A DNA stretch of 64,000 nucleotides from Allium sativum (GCA_030737875.1 CM060911.1:96740599-96804598); one strand, 5' to 3'. Counted from the stretch's first letter, positions 49,830 through 62,700 are shown. Notes: generated by a model from the letters alone, not told the origin. Numbers and translations are program-made.

Positions 49830-51250
49830 TTGGATTTCTTTATCATCCAATTCGAACTTTAGTTGATTCTGACGCATCGAGTTCGTTTATCTCATCCTTG
49901 ATAGCTGGGTCACTGCACGTAGACACCCGTTTGGTAGATGATCCCTTAGTTGTTTCAAACCCAGTTGGGGCTCCATGATGTGTTTGGGTTTGAAAGTTCC
50001 TATACTTAGCGTTGAGTTTAAGATGTGATGCTTTTGGGCTTCACGGGCTATGGGTTAGTTTTGGGCATGGACTGGTTATCCAGTAGGGGTGCCGTTCTTC
50101 ATTTTGAAGGGAGAGTTGTTAGGCTTATGGGCCGCCTGGGTAACACTCTCGAGATCTCTTGAAATCCCATAGAATCTGTATGCTAAGGTATCTAGAATCG
50201 CTTGACACGTTGGTCTAGAGTCTGCGATCTGTTAGAGCGGTCCGGGAATACCCGGATGTGTTTGAGGAGGTGAAGGGCTTACCTCCGAAGCGGGAGATTG
50301 ACTTCCGAATATATCTGGTGGATAATGCTAAACCAGTATCTTGGCCAGTGTGCCACATGGCTCCTAGTGAGAGGAGGGAACTCCATAAGTAAGTAGGCGA
50401 TTTGCTTGAGAAGGGGTTCATAAGACGAAGTATATCGGAGTGGGGCGCTCCAGTAGTTTTTGTTATGAAGGCGGATGGGTCCCCCAGACTTTGTGTAGGC
50501 TAAAGAGAATTAAAGAAACTCACAAAGAAGAATAGACACCCATTGCCAAGGATTGATGATCTCTTTGATCAGTTGGTTGGCGCCTCAGTGTTTTAGTAGT
50601 GGACTCAGCCACGGAAGTTCATCAGTTGAGAGTGGCTGAGGATAGCATAGAAAAGACTACCTTTAGGACTCCGGATGTTTTTTTATGAGTGGCTGGTGAT
50701 GCCATTTGGTTTGACATACGCCCCGCATATTTTGTTAATTTGATGAGAAGGGTGTTCAAGGAGTACCTAAATAAGTTGTGATGGTCTTTATGGATGACAT
50801 TTTGGTCTTTTCTAGGAGCGAAATAAGTTTTCGTATGGGCTCAATAGGCTGAGCAGAGCCAGTATGGGATAAACGACGGTTTTGGAGCGAGACTGGCGAG
50901 AACATCCAGAATTGGACAAGGGCTTAATTATTTAGCCATTTTTACTAGTATCATCTCACGTAGGTCGTCTGAATTCGAAGGAGGTATCCCTTGGGTGTTT
51001 GTCTGATATTGGTTTAGGCCTTTGGGGCTTGCATTTGGGGGATGCCGAATTCGACTAGGGTGGTCTGCGTGGGAGACAGTTGTGATGATTTTGGATGATA
51101 TCTTGGTGGAGAAGAGCATGCCCTACATCTTAGGGAAGTGTTGGAGACTCTTCGAGCGCATAGTCTTAGGACAGCAAAAGTGGATGGGATCCTTAGCATC
51201 CTATGAGTAAGGGTAATATGGTAGCGGACGCCTTAAGTAGAAAAGGGTCG
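49830..51250 (+). pseudogene. Chromovirus protease, RT and RNase H remnants
   Basis: A protease relic lies near 49850-49960, with the active site reading DSDAS where DSGAS is expected, so the catalytic Gly is lost. RT starts near 50222 (EYPDVFEEV-like, [25 protein letters not shown]). It is broken by stops and shifts after about 50390. Two separate metal-binding Asp-Asp relics occur: FMDD at 50787-50798 and a second DD in an ILDD context at 51091-51099. RNase H is almost wholly missing; only its C-terminal VADALSRK motif remains near 51222-51245. The two DD relics suggest a duplication or template switch joined to a deletion. Confidence 0.85.
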
Positions 51251-52180
51251 TCCTCAAGTTTGTGGTTCGTTGAACGACGGAGCCTAGAGTTTATTTCTAT
51301 GTTGGATTTCAGACCTTCCGTTGATTATGTACCCGGTTTGCTAGCTTCTTTGGAAGTTAGACCTACTCTTTTGGGGCGGATTGGAGAAGCACAGAGGGGC
51401 GACCCACAGTTGGTTGAGTTAGTAGAAAAACTCATAAGGGGGGAGTCGTCCAGCCATTTGTGTAGGTACACCCTAGACGGTAGGGGGTACTTGCGTAGAG
51501 ATGGTAGACTTTGTGTACCGCAAGACGAGGGTTTGAGGAAGGCTATTCTTGATGACGCACACCGTTCTAGGATGACCATTCATCCCGGTGGGGACAAGAT
51601 GTACCAAGACATGAAGAGGGTTTTCTTCTGGACCGGTAGGAAGAAAGATGTGGCCGAGTATGTCGCTCGATGCTAGGTGTGCCAACAAGTAAAAGCGGAG
51701 CAAAAGAAACTAGGTGGGTTGCTTCACCCATTGGAAGTTCCGCAATGGAAGTGGGATAGCGTCTCGATGGATTTTATTGACGGGTTACCCAGATCAAGAA
51801 AGGGTAATACGGGAATTTGGGTTGTGGTAGATAGACTTACTAAGAGCACCCATCGTATACCCGTGAAGAGTAAGAGAACTGCTCCATGACTAGCTTCAGT
51901 TTACATTCGAGAGATTAATAGATTGCATGGGGTACCCTCTAAGCATAGTGAGTGATCGAGATCCTATCTTCACTAGAGAGTTTTGGAAGAGATTGCAAGA
52001 GGCGGTAGGGACTCAGTTGCGTTTGAGTACTGCATATCATCCTCAGACGGACGGCCAGACCGAGAGGGTGAATCATATTTTAGAAGACCTTTTGAGGCTA
52101 TGTATCTTAGATTTTGGAGGTACATGGGAGGAGCATCTTCCATTGGTGGAGTTGCCCGACAGACTTAGTGGTGTACATGA
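51250..52180 (+). pseudogene. Chromovirus integrase
   Basis: The N-terminal HHCC finger is visible (His in DDAH and IHPG; Cys before and after a TAG at 51674-51676 in the CXXC). The core has Asp in SMDFIDGLP (about 51765), Asp in SDRDPIF (about 51955) and Glu in DGQTERVN (about 52062). Other breaks are a TGA near 51887 and a frame change between 51890 and 51927. The C-terminal GPY/F region is cut short after LPLVE. Recognition is strong, function lost. Confidence 0.88.
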
Positions 52181-52289
52181 TGTATCCCATGGGAGGAAGT
52201 GCCTACATAAGACCGTAGAGGTGGTAGGGCCAAGTTTGCTTAGAGAAATGGAAGTAGAGTGTGATGCGACAATTCGACGAGCTCCTACT

Positions 52290-52425
52290 TGCATCCTTGG
52301 GTCAGAGATTTGGAAGATGAGAAACAGAGAGGTTCAACTAGTCAAAGTACAAAGGAAAGGTGAAGAGAGCGACGCTACCTGGGAGACGGAAGCGAAGATG
52401 CATTCGAGGTACCCTTTTCTTTCGG
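52290..52425 (+). pseudogene. Chromodomain at the C-terminus of chromovirus pol
   Basis: Shows VQLVKVQ, then ATWETE and MHSRYPFL, the pattern of plant chromovirus C-terminal chromodomains. These are thought to direct integration through histone marks. In frame with 51927-52523 but fused to a shortened integrase tail. Confidence 0.75.
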
Positions 52426-52523
52426 AGGGTATGTCCTTTTGCTTCTCCTTCATCGCATATCTTGTGCTTATCTTATTTTTAGTATGTCCTCTTGTTAGTA
52501 CCTTTGACCTTCAGATAGGATAG

Positions 52524-53026
52524 TCCTATGGTTGAAACATGTGTTTGAGACATGTTATGTATGATGGATGCAAGTGGATGCAAGTGGATGCAAGTGTTTG
52601 CTAGTGGTTGCTCGTGGATGCATATACACACACTCTAGGCACTAGATCGGCTCAATCACTTCATATTGCATATTGCATAAAATTGTGTGTAGGAAGCTAT
52701 ATTATGGATGTATAATGATTGTGTTATCATATGGATGATGCATTTTGGTGAATGATTGTGCACTCATGTAGATATTGTATGTGTCGATAGGGTTCTCTCG
52801 CATACATAATGGATGCATGGCACTATCATGGTTTGCATATGTTCATACGTTAGATAGGGAACATATACACACACTTTTTGCATATGCTCATACATCATTA
52901 GAAATTGTTTTAAGGACAATGGATGCCCGTGGTTGATGGTTTGAGTAGATGGCTGTTTGGATGGTAGGATATGCATTCTCCTTAGCTTAGAGATTTCGGG
53001 GACGAAATCCTTTAAGGAGGGGAGAA
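52524..53026 (+). other. Chromovirus 3' untranslated region and polypurine tract
   Basis: Non-coding. A short GGATGCAAGT tandem lies at 52566-52620. It ends with TTTCGGGGACGAAATCC and the polypurine tract AAGGAGGGGAGAA (53014-53026). Confidence 0.85.
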
Positions 53027-56000
53027 TGTAACACCTCGAATTTTAGTTAATACTAAAATTCACTAATTATAGGATAAATAATCTCAGATGTGGGAATTGG
53101 AGGTAACGGGCTACGTCATTGCGTTCGTCTCGGAAAAATACGCGAAATAGAGTCCGAGTTTTCGAGAATCGGAGTCCGTATGGCCCGGTTATGGCCCAAA
53201 GAAGTTTTCAGAAAATTCAAAGATAAAAACAGATTTAAAAATTCAAATTCAGAATTTGAAATAGAAGCAGCGGGTCAGGCGGGAGAAATTCCCGCCCTAT
53301 CCATGTCGACAGCGCTGTCGACAGGGCTGTCGACAGGGGTGTCGACTGCCCTGTCGACTTGCCTGTCGACAGGGGTGCGACGCCCAGTGAAACTGGGTGC
53401 ACCAGTTTGAGTTCTTGGGCTGGCCTAGAGGGCTGGTTCTAGAGATTTCCTAAATCTAACGGTCCTAATCTAACCTAGGGTTAATCTAAGGGCCTAAAAC
53501 ACTACCTAATCCTATAAATAAGACCCCAACCCTACCCTAATTCATACATAATTAGGTTTTGTAACTAAACTATGGCAAAATGAAATTTGAGCATGGCCTC
53601 CACAAATCAATGAAGAGAGTTGCAAGCTAATCAACATCTTCTTCAATTAAAGCCACTAATTCCACTTCATAAGTTTGCTAATCTTGGTTTTGGTGAGTTT
53701 CTATGGCTTTAATAATCAATTGTTAAATTGATTATGGTAGGATGTGATAAGACATGGCTATGTTTGTGGATAAATATGTTTATGCAAGTTTGTATGATAT
53801 GTGATTTGCAAGTTTTATGTTATATGCAAGGTTAATGCCATGTTTTATGATGCAAAACACTATGTTGAACATTTATGCATATGTAACATGTTATGCAAAC
53901 TATATGTGAGAAGATATGCAAGATTATATGTAACATGATATGCAAGTTATGCATGTGATTTTATGCATGATAAGTAGTTGGTGTTATGCATGCTAAGTAG
54001 TTGGTGTTATGCATGCTAAGTATTTGGTGTTATGTATGCTAAGTATTTGATGTTATGCATGCTAAGTATTTGATTGTATGAATACTAAGTATTGGGTTTT
54101 ATGCAAGTTATGTGTATGAGATTATGCAAGTTATGTGCATGGTGTTATGCAAGTTATGTGTATGAGATTATGCAAGTTATGTGCATGGTGTTATGCAAGT
54201 TATGGATATGATTAAATGCAAGTTTAATGTGATATGCAAGTATATGAATGCATATGCAAGTTATGAGTATGCTTAAATGCATGTTTAGCATACTATGCAA
54301 GTTATGAGAATGCTTATATGCAAGTTCAACATGTTATGCAAGATATGTATGATAATATGCAAGCTCATATGCAACATGTTATGCAAATCATGTGTATGAT
54401 AATGTGCAGGTTTGGGTTAAATGTAGTTGGGTTAATATGTGCTCATATATGCAAGTTGACATCCTCTTAACCCATGACAAAGTTATATGCTAAACCCATG
54501 CTATTTGTGATGGATCTTCCCCTTTATTATGTTATGAAATGAGAACGATTTACGTGGGGGAACGATGGGGTTAATAAATATGTTAATAAAGTATGATTGG
54601 GTATGATTGAGCATACCATAAAATAAATAAATTACCATAAGTGGGAATTTATCTATTGAGTTAGGTCTACCCCATGGGAATTTACCTATTGAGTTAGGTC
54701 TACCCATGTTATGGAAAACTTGATATTAATTAGGGATAATTAATATGGGGGTGATTAATTAGGTGTAATTAATCAACTAAGACACGAGGTTGGACCCTTT
54801 TGTAGCGGAAGTCTGCCCGGAACCGACCGGCCATCCAGCGGCTACAAATGATTGGCCCAATGTGAGAGGTCTTAGTCATAAATTAAATACATGATTAAAG
54901 TAAGGACACGAGGTTAGACCCTTTTGATGATAGAAGTCTGCCCGGAACCAACCGGCATATCCAGCAGTCATAAAAGACGGTCTAATGTGAGAGGTCTTTA
55001 TGAGGTCATGATCTTAATTAATGAATTAAGAAACACTTAACCATATTAGCATGTAGTGGGACATGAGGGGTTAAGTGGGTGCCTTGGGGTGGCATGATGA
55101 GACTAGTGGGTTGCCTTGGGTGGCAATAGAGAAAATACGATTAGAATACTTAACCAAAGTAGAACATGTAATTAACATGATTAAAGGGTTAAGTAAGTGC
55201 CATGGGTGGCATGTGAGAATACGATTAGAATACTTAACCAAAGTAGAACATGTAAATAACATGATTAAAGGGTTAAGTAAGTGCCATGGGTGGCATGTGA
55301 GAATACGATTAGAATACTTAACCAAGGTGGAACATGTAATTAAACATGATTAAAGGGTTAAGTAAGTGCCATGGGTGGCATGTGAAAATCTAGTGAGTAC
55401 CTCGTATGACAATTAGAATATGATTAAAGGACTTAACCAAGATTTATAACATGTAAGGGGGCATGGTTAAAGGGTTAATTGAGATTCACTAGAAATAGCA
55501 AGCTTAGGTGGTAGCTTGTGAGGGCCCATTTCAACCAATATCCCAAACGTATCTTTGTGGGCTCGACTCTAGTCGGGTGACGGGACACGCATATTGGGCT
55601 TGATTGTAAGAGGCCAAAACGGGTTAGCGGTGGCAACGCGGGACCAACGGGTTTCATATGCGTGTGTGGATCCGGGCTGGTTGGTAAGTCGTTGTTGCAT
55701 CGTGTAGATATAAAGCCGTGCACTGTTGATATTAACTGGTAGCCACTTTAGGGGAATGATACACCCCAATCGTGGGACCAGCACGGGTATCTACGGTAGG
55801 GAGCCGATCGTTGGGAAGTAGTGGGTACGCCTAATAAAGATAGGGGCAGACGGCACCTATGTAGGGGTACACGAAACTACTGTGTAGGATTACTAAGTAC
55901 ACCTAGTGGAGATAGGGGCAGACGGCACCTATGTAGTGGGCTAGGAGTACAAGAAACTACTTGGGAAATTTTCTAAGTCCTTGGGAGGGATCAACCTTTA

Positions 56001-56647
56001 AGTAGGAATTACTCTTGGTGGGTAGAACTGTTGTGGTGCAGTGTAGGAATTACCCTTAGGTGGGTAGGTCTGGGGTGGTGTAAGCTAGTAATTATCCTTG
56101 GGTGGATAAATACGTTGTTCAGTTATCGTAGTATATCCTGTGTTTTGTGGGCTACTTAGTGTAGTCATTATCCCCAGAGGTACCGTATCTTGTTTATATC
56201 ATACCCTAATTACTTTAATGATTGTATTGTTAGGGTTATAGGACTCACTCAGAATTATGTCTGACCCCGTTATTGTTTATCTTTTTCCAACCCTCAGGTT
56301 ATCAGAGTGGGCCTAGCATTAATGGGCTTGGACCAGACCGCTATATCTATCTTTTGGGGCTTGGACCGTAGAAGTAAAGCTCGGTTTATCTTTTCTGTTT
56401 TGGCTATTATCTATGTAAAGGGATTATGTACTTCTATTTTATCAGGATGGATATTATGTACTTGACTCTTGTTATGGTTTTGTGATGTAACCAAACATGT
56501 TTTGTTAATGGAAATAATGTTTTAAATTTTCAAGTATGACTTATATCTGTCCTATTGTAATTTTTCTGTTCTATACTCACTATAAATACTCCACCAAAAC
56601 TAAGGCATTCCCATAGTGAGTGACCTTAGCGGGTGTGGGGTGTTACA
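53027..56647 (+). repeat. Chromovirus 3' LTR (3621 bp)
   Basis: Direct copy of 45641-49261. The GTCGAC array is at 53305-53370 with the same 12-bp steps. Ends GGTGTTACA before the TSD. Confidence 0.93.
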
Positions 56648-56652
56648 GCAGC
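56648..56652. repeat. Target-site duplication (right) of chromovirus
   Basis: GCAGC, the partner of 45636-45640. Confidence 0.92.
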
Positions 56653-56999
56653 GGTTTCGATTGGAGTAGAAATCGGGATTTCCTTGGACACATCACCACG
56701 GACCTCATCCCCTCTGTATATGTTCAGATCTTCATCGTCTTGGATGACTATAGGAGAAGGACTCTTACGAAATTTAGTTGTTTCTACCGCTTGCGAAGTT
56801 CCCTCTCCCTCTGTTGGGGGCACGTACTTATAAGGTTTGCCGCCAGTGCCAAGTCCAAATCTTCTATCCAGAAGACGATGCTTATGAAGATTGTCATCAG
56901 TAATGCATTTTTTGATCCTTAGAAAGTCGGATCTGCTTTGTAAAAGAATGGATAATCGATTGTTGTATAGTGGACCCTCCGTTTTCGGGAAGACATGAT
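56653..56999 (-). pseudogene. Antisense gene of Tat element, middle exon(s)
   Basis: Minus-strand coding-like segment abutting the chromovirus insertion. Two good 3' splice sites precede it: TTTTCCTTGTTTTAAACAG ending at plus 57000, and TTCTTTTACAAAGCAG ending near plus 56933. From the second site the frame is open to the insertion point at 56653. Where exactly exons begin is uncertain. Confidence 0.6.
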
Positions 57000-57076
57000 C
57001 TGTTTAAAACAAGGAAAAAGGGGGGGGGGAGAATGTTAACGCCTAGACTTCTTGAACAAGACATTCGATTAGAAGC

Positions 57077-57805
57077 TTAAAGTTTACTTGATTTGAGCCA
57101 TCTTCGTGAGCATCCGGCCTGTTTTCTTATATAAAACCAGTCAGACTTAGGATCCCCTATATTTCTATATCCATCGTACAGGACCTTCCTATTCGCCACC
57201 GATTCAAAGAAAGAGAAATTTGGAGTTGCCGAAGAATGGTGCTTGAAAAGAAAGAAGAATGTCAAATCTCTGAATTTAAGTTCGGCATGTAAGATCTTCG
57301 CATATGCAACATATAGGGTATATAGAGATGCGTAGGCGTTCGGATGAAGTTGCATCGGAGCAATTCCCAGTCGTCTTAAAGTTTCGATGGCGATCGGAGG
57401 GAACGGAGGAATAGCTCCTACCAAGCACATGGTTCGGCTGATTGCCATATATCCTTCCGGAGCTAGGTGGGGTCTATCTTCGCTTCCGGGTGTGAAGACA
57501 TCATCCCAAGGAATCCCGTGCCTCAAGAAGATTCTTTTAAGCTTTATATCGTCGAGCTTAGATGCTAAAGAATCGGAAAATTTATCTATCCCGAGAGCGC
57601 CAGGAATCTCGTCGGGAGCTCGCCCATCTATCAAAGAATCATCGCTAGATGAAGTACTTTCGGACGGATCTGATTCTGTGGCCTCGTACTCAGATCCACA
57701 ATCTTCACCTCCCGGATTAGTTGGAGGAATTTCAGGGTTGTATTGCTCAGGAACCTCGGATTCCGCTTCTGTTGCGCATCTTGAAGAAGAGTGATCATTC
57801 GACAT
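57077..57805 (-). pseudogene. Antisense gene of Tat element, first coding exon (Transposase_28-like)
   Basis: 243-codon minus-strand frame from ATG at 57805. The N-terminal 70 residues are acidic and serine-rich. Residues about 75-235 have the look of the plant 'putative gypsy type transposon' family (PF04195): a short helical start, a PEGY motif, an FPPIAIETLRRLGIAPMQLHPNA block and a following YVAYAKI / FFFLF block. The frame runs into a donor-like AAGTAAAC near 57090, so the apparent stop at 57077 probably lies in an intron. Function is unknown; the name is historical and does not show transposase activity. The rest of the gene is at 56999-56653 and 45640-43199, beyond the chromovirus. Confidence 0.75.
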
Positions 57806-58627
57806 TACTGCTAGGACGAGAAAACATGAACAATGAGATTAATACTACCCGTCCCCCGTGTGTGCAAGTGCCGGTGTGTGTGCTTGTGTGTGCATTAAAA
57901 GTAAAGTGTGAAAGCAATCAAGATCATCAAAATATTAGTCGTCATATGCAGTCAAATTATGTGATCATTTAGTCCAGAAATTCCAACGTCAAGGCCCTAG
58001 CCTAACTGTTCAGAATTTTATGGTGACAAGGCGTCAATTGAAGTTTGAAATTTCTTCGCATCGTCAACTATGAGTCGGATCGCCAGGCAGAGGGATCGCC
58101 CCCTTTCGGATCGCAAGGCAGAGGGATCGCACCCTTTCGGATCGCAAGGCAGAGGGATCGCCCCCCATCGAATCGCAGGGTAAAGTGATCACTGCTTCAT
58201 GAATCGTTGCAGCCCCCACGATATGTGCCTTTGCTGTCACCATGATCTTCCGTCTCGCCACTCGCCTTCATCTTCTTCCATTCCTCTCCTTGCCCACGAT
58301 CCGAATCGGCCTTCCCTCTTCTCCTTCCTCCTTCGTTTTCTTCCTCTCCTTCCCATCCTCGAACTTCGAGCTCTACGCCTGTCAGCCATGGCGTCTTGAT
58401 GATTCCTTCAGAAAATCGCAAGTTTCCATCGTTTCTCCCTCAAATTAGTCGAAAAAGTTCATGAAAAAGCAGCGTTCACAAATAAGAATGCTTTTTGTGG
58501 AATTACCTTTATAAATTGGGAAAGTGATCGGATTTTTGAAGGATTGAGATACTAGGGTTCGTTCTTCAACAGTACAGGCGAAACGATACGGCAGAAAAAA
58601 GAAGGAAGAAAGTGTAGGGGGGTCGGC
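57806..58627 (-). other. 5' leader region of antisense gene
   Basis: About 800 bp between the likely antisense TATA box and the first ATG. It contains short open frames (for example 58421-58197) without recognisable domains and the 31-bp repeats at 58077-58169. Splicing in the leader is possible but not demonstrable. Confidence 0.45.
58077..58180. repeat. 31-bp tandem repeats (GGATCGC type)
   Basis: Three units at 58077, 58108 and 58139, each like GGATCGCAAGGCAGAGGGAT followed by CGCMCCCYTTC, plus a partial fourth. The GGATCGC word is also frequent in the LTR. Confidence 0.9.
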
Positions 58628-58634
58628 TTATATA
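58628..58634 (-). promoter_or_regulatory. TATA box of the antisense gene
   Basis: TATATAA on the minus strand in GC-rich surroundings (CCTATATAAGCC). It lies upstream of the antisense gene and outside the LTR, so it is a candidate internal promoter. Confidence 0.6.
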
Positions 58635-58959
58635 GGCAAAAAGGGCGACCGTTTGTCTCCCCTTCTTTGTCCTATTTGATCCACGAAAGACCGGCGGGCC
58701 GCGAACCAAAAGCCCACCACGACTCGAGGAGGAGCCCGTTTCGTTCCGAGGCCCAAGTGCACACCCAAGAACGGAACGAATGCCTCGCTAATGGACCGCG
58801 ACTCGAGCCCGCGATCCGAATCGATAAATTCAGGAATGAGGATTCTGAAAAAATCCAGAAAGAGAATCATTCCCTGATCCGCGACTCGTTGAGAAAAGAC
58901 GATTCTATAGCTTCGAAGCATGTTCCATCATCGATAAAACATACTTCGAGTGGGCAAAA

Positions 58960-59731
58960 TGTTGGCTCGCTTTTTGACCAAGCCACCCAGGATCATTCAT
59001 AAGAAGAAAGCATGAAACCACGTTCTCTAAGAATATGAAGGAATGGATCGCATCATCGACTCGCCCGATGACAGATCGCACGCTTTCGACTCGCCCACCA
59101 TCGGATCGCGTCTCGACGGATCGCCCCTATTTCACCAACGGAACGACACCTCTGTGCGATCCGATCCATGCATATGTTGTTGCCCAGTATTGATCGATCC
59201 GATCCCCTGATGCGTGGCGAACCCCCTGACCTGTTCAAGCGTGATCTAGTCTTCAGCGATCCGAGACGCACGGATCTAGCGACACGTGTCCCTAACCGTC
59301 ATTTGGACCAATTCTCCCCATCTGCACGATCCGATTTTCAAGCAGATCGTGACACCTGTCCACAACAGCTAATTTGACTATTTCCTCAACGGTGGCGATG
59401 CGATCCGATGTTCTCGGGATTCGTGCCACGTGTAACCACGACCCACCTGACAAAATCAGCTATAAATAGCCCGGAGCTTTGCATTTTTTGGGATCTTTTG
59501 GCAATATTGAGTACTGAATCCGCCATTGTTGTCAAAATACTAAAATATCGAGAGGAATCCTTGATTGTATTAGCTTTCAAAGTATAATCAATAATATATA
59601 AAGTGGACGTAGGCTCGTTAACGCCGAACCACTATAAATTCTGTGTGTTATTTCCTTTTTTCTCATTCTTCAGTTGAAACTCTATAAGCTTCAGAACAAT
59701 TTGGGTGTTAGGTCCAAATTTTGATCTAACA
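58960..59731 (+). repeat. Tat element 3' LTR (772 bp)
   Basis: Direct copy of 34902-35673, preceded by a weak polypurine tract (GAGTGGGCAAAA) and followed by TSD ATACG. It carries the hairpin motif at 59603-59632. Confidence 0.95.
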
Positions 59732-59736
59732 ATACG
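59732..59736. repeat. Target-site duplication (right) of Tat element
   Basis: ATACG, the partner of 34897-34901. Confidence 0.92.
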
Positions 59737-62700
59737 TGAAGTGATATGTAATAAAAATATGATTTTTATGTTTTTAGAATAATAAAAATACGATTTTTAT
59801 TAATGTAGAGTAATAAAAATATGATTTTTATTAATAAGGAGTATTAAAAATACGATTTTTATATAGCAGAAATAATAAAAATATAATTTTTATTCAAAGT
59901 GGAGTGATAAAGAAATATAATCTTTTCTATATAGTAGCGTCGATAAAAATATTTTCATTGTGAGAAAAATTCGATTTTTATATATTGAATAGCGAAGTAA
60001 AAATTTGATTTTTACATATGTAGTGGCTACAGCAACGAAGATGACAAAAATGCGATAACGATGAAGATTTCTATCAAAGAAGAGTCAAGATGATTGGATA
60101 GCAATTTTTGAGAATTTCTCACCTTTCAATTTCTTTTTCTATTTATATATATATACTAGGATGCAAACGGTGTTTAGTAGCACCCGACACAATCGTGCAC
60201 AGACCATGGACTTGTTTGTTTGGTTGTGTAGTTGATTAGATTATTTGGTTTGAATTGAATTGTTTGGTGAAATGAAATTAATTTGATTGATGTGTGAATG
60301 GCGTGGTTCTTCACTAGACCGGGGATAAGGCTAGGCCTTGTCCCGTTTCTAGTATCGTGCCGTTATGCCGCCGAAATTTTCTAAAATATGTTAGAAAAAT
60401 AAAAATATCATTTTATTGAATAAATGAACTGAATAGAATATTCATAGTTTGAATAAAATATTTTGATCGTTAAAAATATAATTTTTAACGTGGAAGCGAA
60501 TAAAATAAAATATTCATTCACAAACTGGACGGTTTGTTTATGCACACCGATTTGACTAGCATTGATTGGGACGATAAATTTTACACATCGCCCAACTGCA
60601 CAAATAAAATCTGTGTTTGATTGTTTGAAACCCCACACGGGTGTTGGGATGAAATTTGAAGTTCACTCATCCTGATTGATTAAATATGTCGGTCGATGGA
60701 TCGACAGGCTGTTATAAGCGTTAGATATCTATATTTGATGCCTATACAGTGTAGTGCACTTTAGATGATGGTCGATTATTTATCGTTGCTATTATATACA
60801 TTTGTTGTATGGAATCCATAAAATTTACTTTATATGGTAATTGATTGGGCCTCATTCCAATTGGAAAAATAAAGAATATTATAAGATAAAGGTTCATGTG
60901 TTGACCGTACTCATCCGTTGAGATTAGTCATGTGTTGAACGAAATATTTTAATAATAAAATTTACATCTGTATGAATATAAAATAAAGGTTCATGTGTTG
61001 ACAGTACTCATCCGTTGAGATTAGTCATGTGTTGAACGAAACATTTTGAAATAGAATATTTGAAAATAGAAATATATGAAGCCGTGTTGATTAGATTGAC
61101 GCCATTTTGACGTGAACGATATTTATATCGATTTTATTCATTTTAAAATGAATATTGAAAAGTGATTTCGAAATCGAACATTTAAGAATTGAATTTAATC
61201 GAATTGAATAGAAAACGAATTTGAATTGAATTGAATAGAAAACGAATTTTAATTGAATTGAATACAAAACGAATTTGAATTGAATTGAATAGAAAACGAA
61301 TTCGAATTGAATTGAATAGAAAACGAATTCGAATTTAATTGAATAGAAAACGAATTTGAATTGAATGGAATAGAAAACGAATTTGAATTGAAAATGAATT
61401 GAAATAGAATTGAAATCGATTTGAATTGAAATTGAAATAGAATTGAAATTGATTTGAATTGATATTGAAATAGAATTGAAATCGATTTGAATTGAAATCG
61501 AATAGAAGTGAATGTAGAAAGAATTTATAAGGGAAAATTCAATTTTAATTTGAATTTGAATTAAAGGTTGAAATTGTTTTTAAAACAAATTTGAAATGAT
61601 TTATAAAATTCGTTTTAAAAAGGAAATCGACGATATATATATAATATATATATATTATATATATAATGGCCTGGATAGAACGCGCCGCGGCAATTCGTGA
61701 ATTTCAACCATTTATTTCAAACGGACATTACGGGAGATCCGACCGTCAGATTCTCCTAAAACCGGAACCGTTGGGTTCGTATCGAAAGGAGCTTTCTAAC
61801 GAATATTAGGAATTTGAAATCTAATGGTTGGATTTGGAGTTACGTCCAAATCAAATTTGAAAAAGGTCGATGTAAGTGGAGTTCGATGGCCATTGTTGGA
61901 AATCGATTGTACGGGCCTTCATAAAATTATTAAAAATAGTAATAATTTGTGTAAAATCATAAGAAATGATTTGAGAAAAAATGGGGTGAAAAACTCTATA
62001 TTTGAAAAGAAAAAAAATGGATTTTTATCGAAATAAACTAGTTTGGAACTAAATTTAAAACCCAATTATTTTTAAATAAATAAATTAGATTTAAAAGCGG
62101 GTTTTAAATAATCGGAATTTCTAATATATTTGATTGGATTTGAAATGGGTTTATCGTGAAAGGTGTTTTAAATAACACTAGTTCTTTAACCCGATAACAA
62201 ATAGAATGTGATTTGGGTTTGTCGTGAACTGTGTTTTAAATAACACCTAGTTCTTTAACCCAGTAAAAGGAGTTTTAACGAATCTACAATTAGGTTGAAA
62301 TGTGAATCTATAATCTAAATTATCAAATTTAGAAATGAGCGAGAATGGAGTATCGCCAGTTTTGCTCCAAAGTGATAGTTAAATCTTTAATTAGATTTGA
62401 ACGTGAAATGGTAATTAATTTTACCGATAACACCATAGTATTAGATATGGAGTATTACCAGTTTTGCTTCATGGGATGAATAGGTTGGGATTGGGAAATA
62501 AAATAAATAATTACTTCGTTGTGGTTCGCTAATCTCGACTAGTTTGGAAAACCATAATTTGGTTTGAAATGACATGCAAAGGAAGATTAAAGGATAAATT
62601 TTAAAGAATTTATCTTGGATAAAATTAATGGGAACTTTTCCCTGAGAATATGAATTGGAATGAGGCGTATGTTGTGTTTGTGTAACATTCGTTTTAATAT

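Larger units (their letters stand above)
45641..56647 (+). mobile_element. Chromovirus (Tekay/Del-like Ty3/gypsy) with 3.6-kb LTRs, decayed pol
   Basis: Two 3621-bp LTRs (45641-49261, 53027-56647) begin TGTAACACC and end GGGGTGTTACA, with TSD GCAGC. An initiator-Met primer-binding site and the polypurine tract AAGGAGGGGAGAA are present. The 3.77-kb internal region holds remnants of protease, RT, integrase and a chromodomain. Long LTRs, Met primer site and C-terminal chromodomain fit the Tekay/Del branch. Gag is not recognisable and pol has large deletions, so this copy is non-autonomous. It sits inside the antisense gene of the Tat element. Confidence 0.92.
34902..59731 (+). mobile_element. 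Tat-lineage Ty3/gypsy retrotransposon with antisense gene, split by a chromovirus
   Basis: 772-bp direct LTRs (34902-35673 and 58960-59731) with a 5-bp TSD (ATACG). A gag-pol frame lies at 35751-41894 and a long antisense gene on the minus strand at 43199-57805. Removing the nested chromovirus and its TSD leaves about 13.8 kb. The Tat assignment rests on the gag zinc knuckle of CX2HX4HX4C type, the protease DNGSS motif, a second RNase H of the archaeal type after the gypsy RNase H, and the antisense gene. The last is known from Retand/Grande-like members of the lineage. In-frame stops show it cannot now make intact proteins. Confidence 0.93.

Noticed and set aside
57387..57794. 135-codon plus-strand open frame
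   Set aside because: Shadow of the antisense gene's first exon, which has the recognisable family features on the minus strand.
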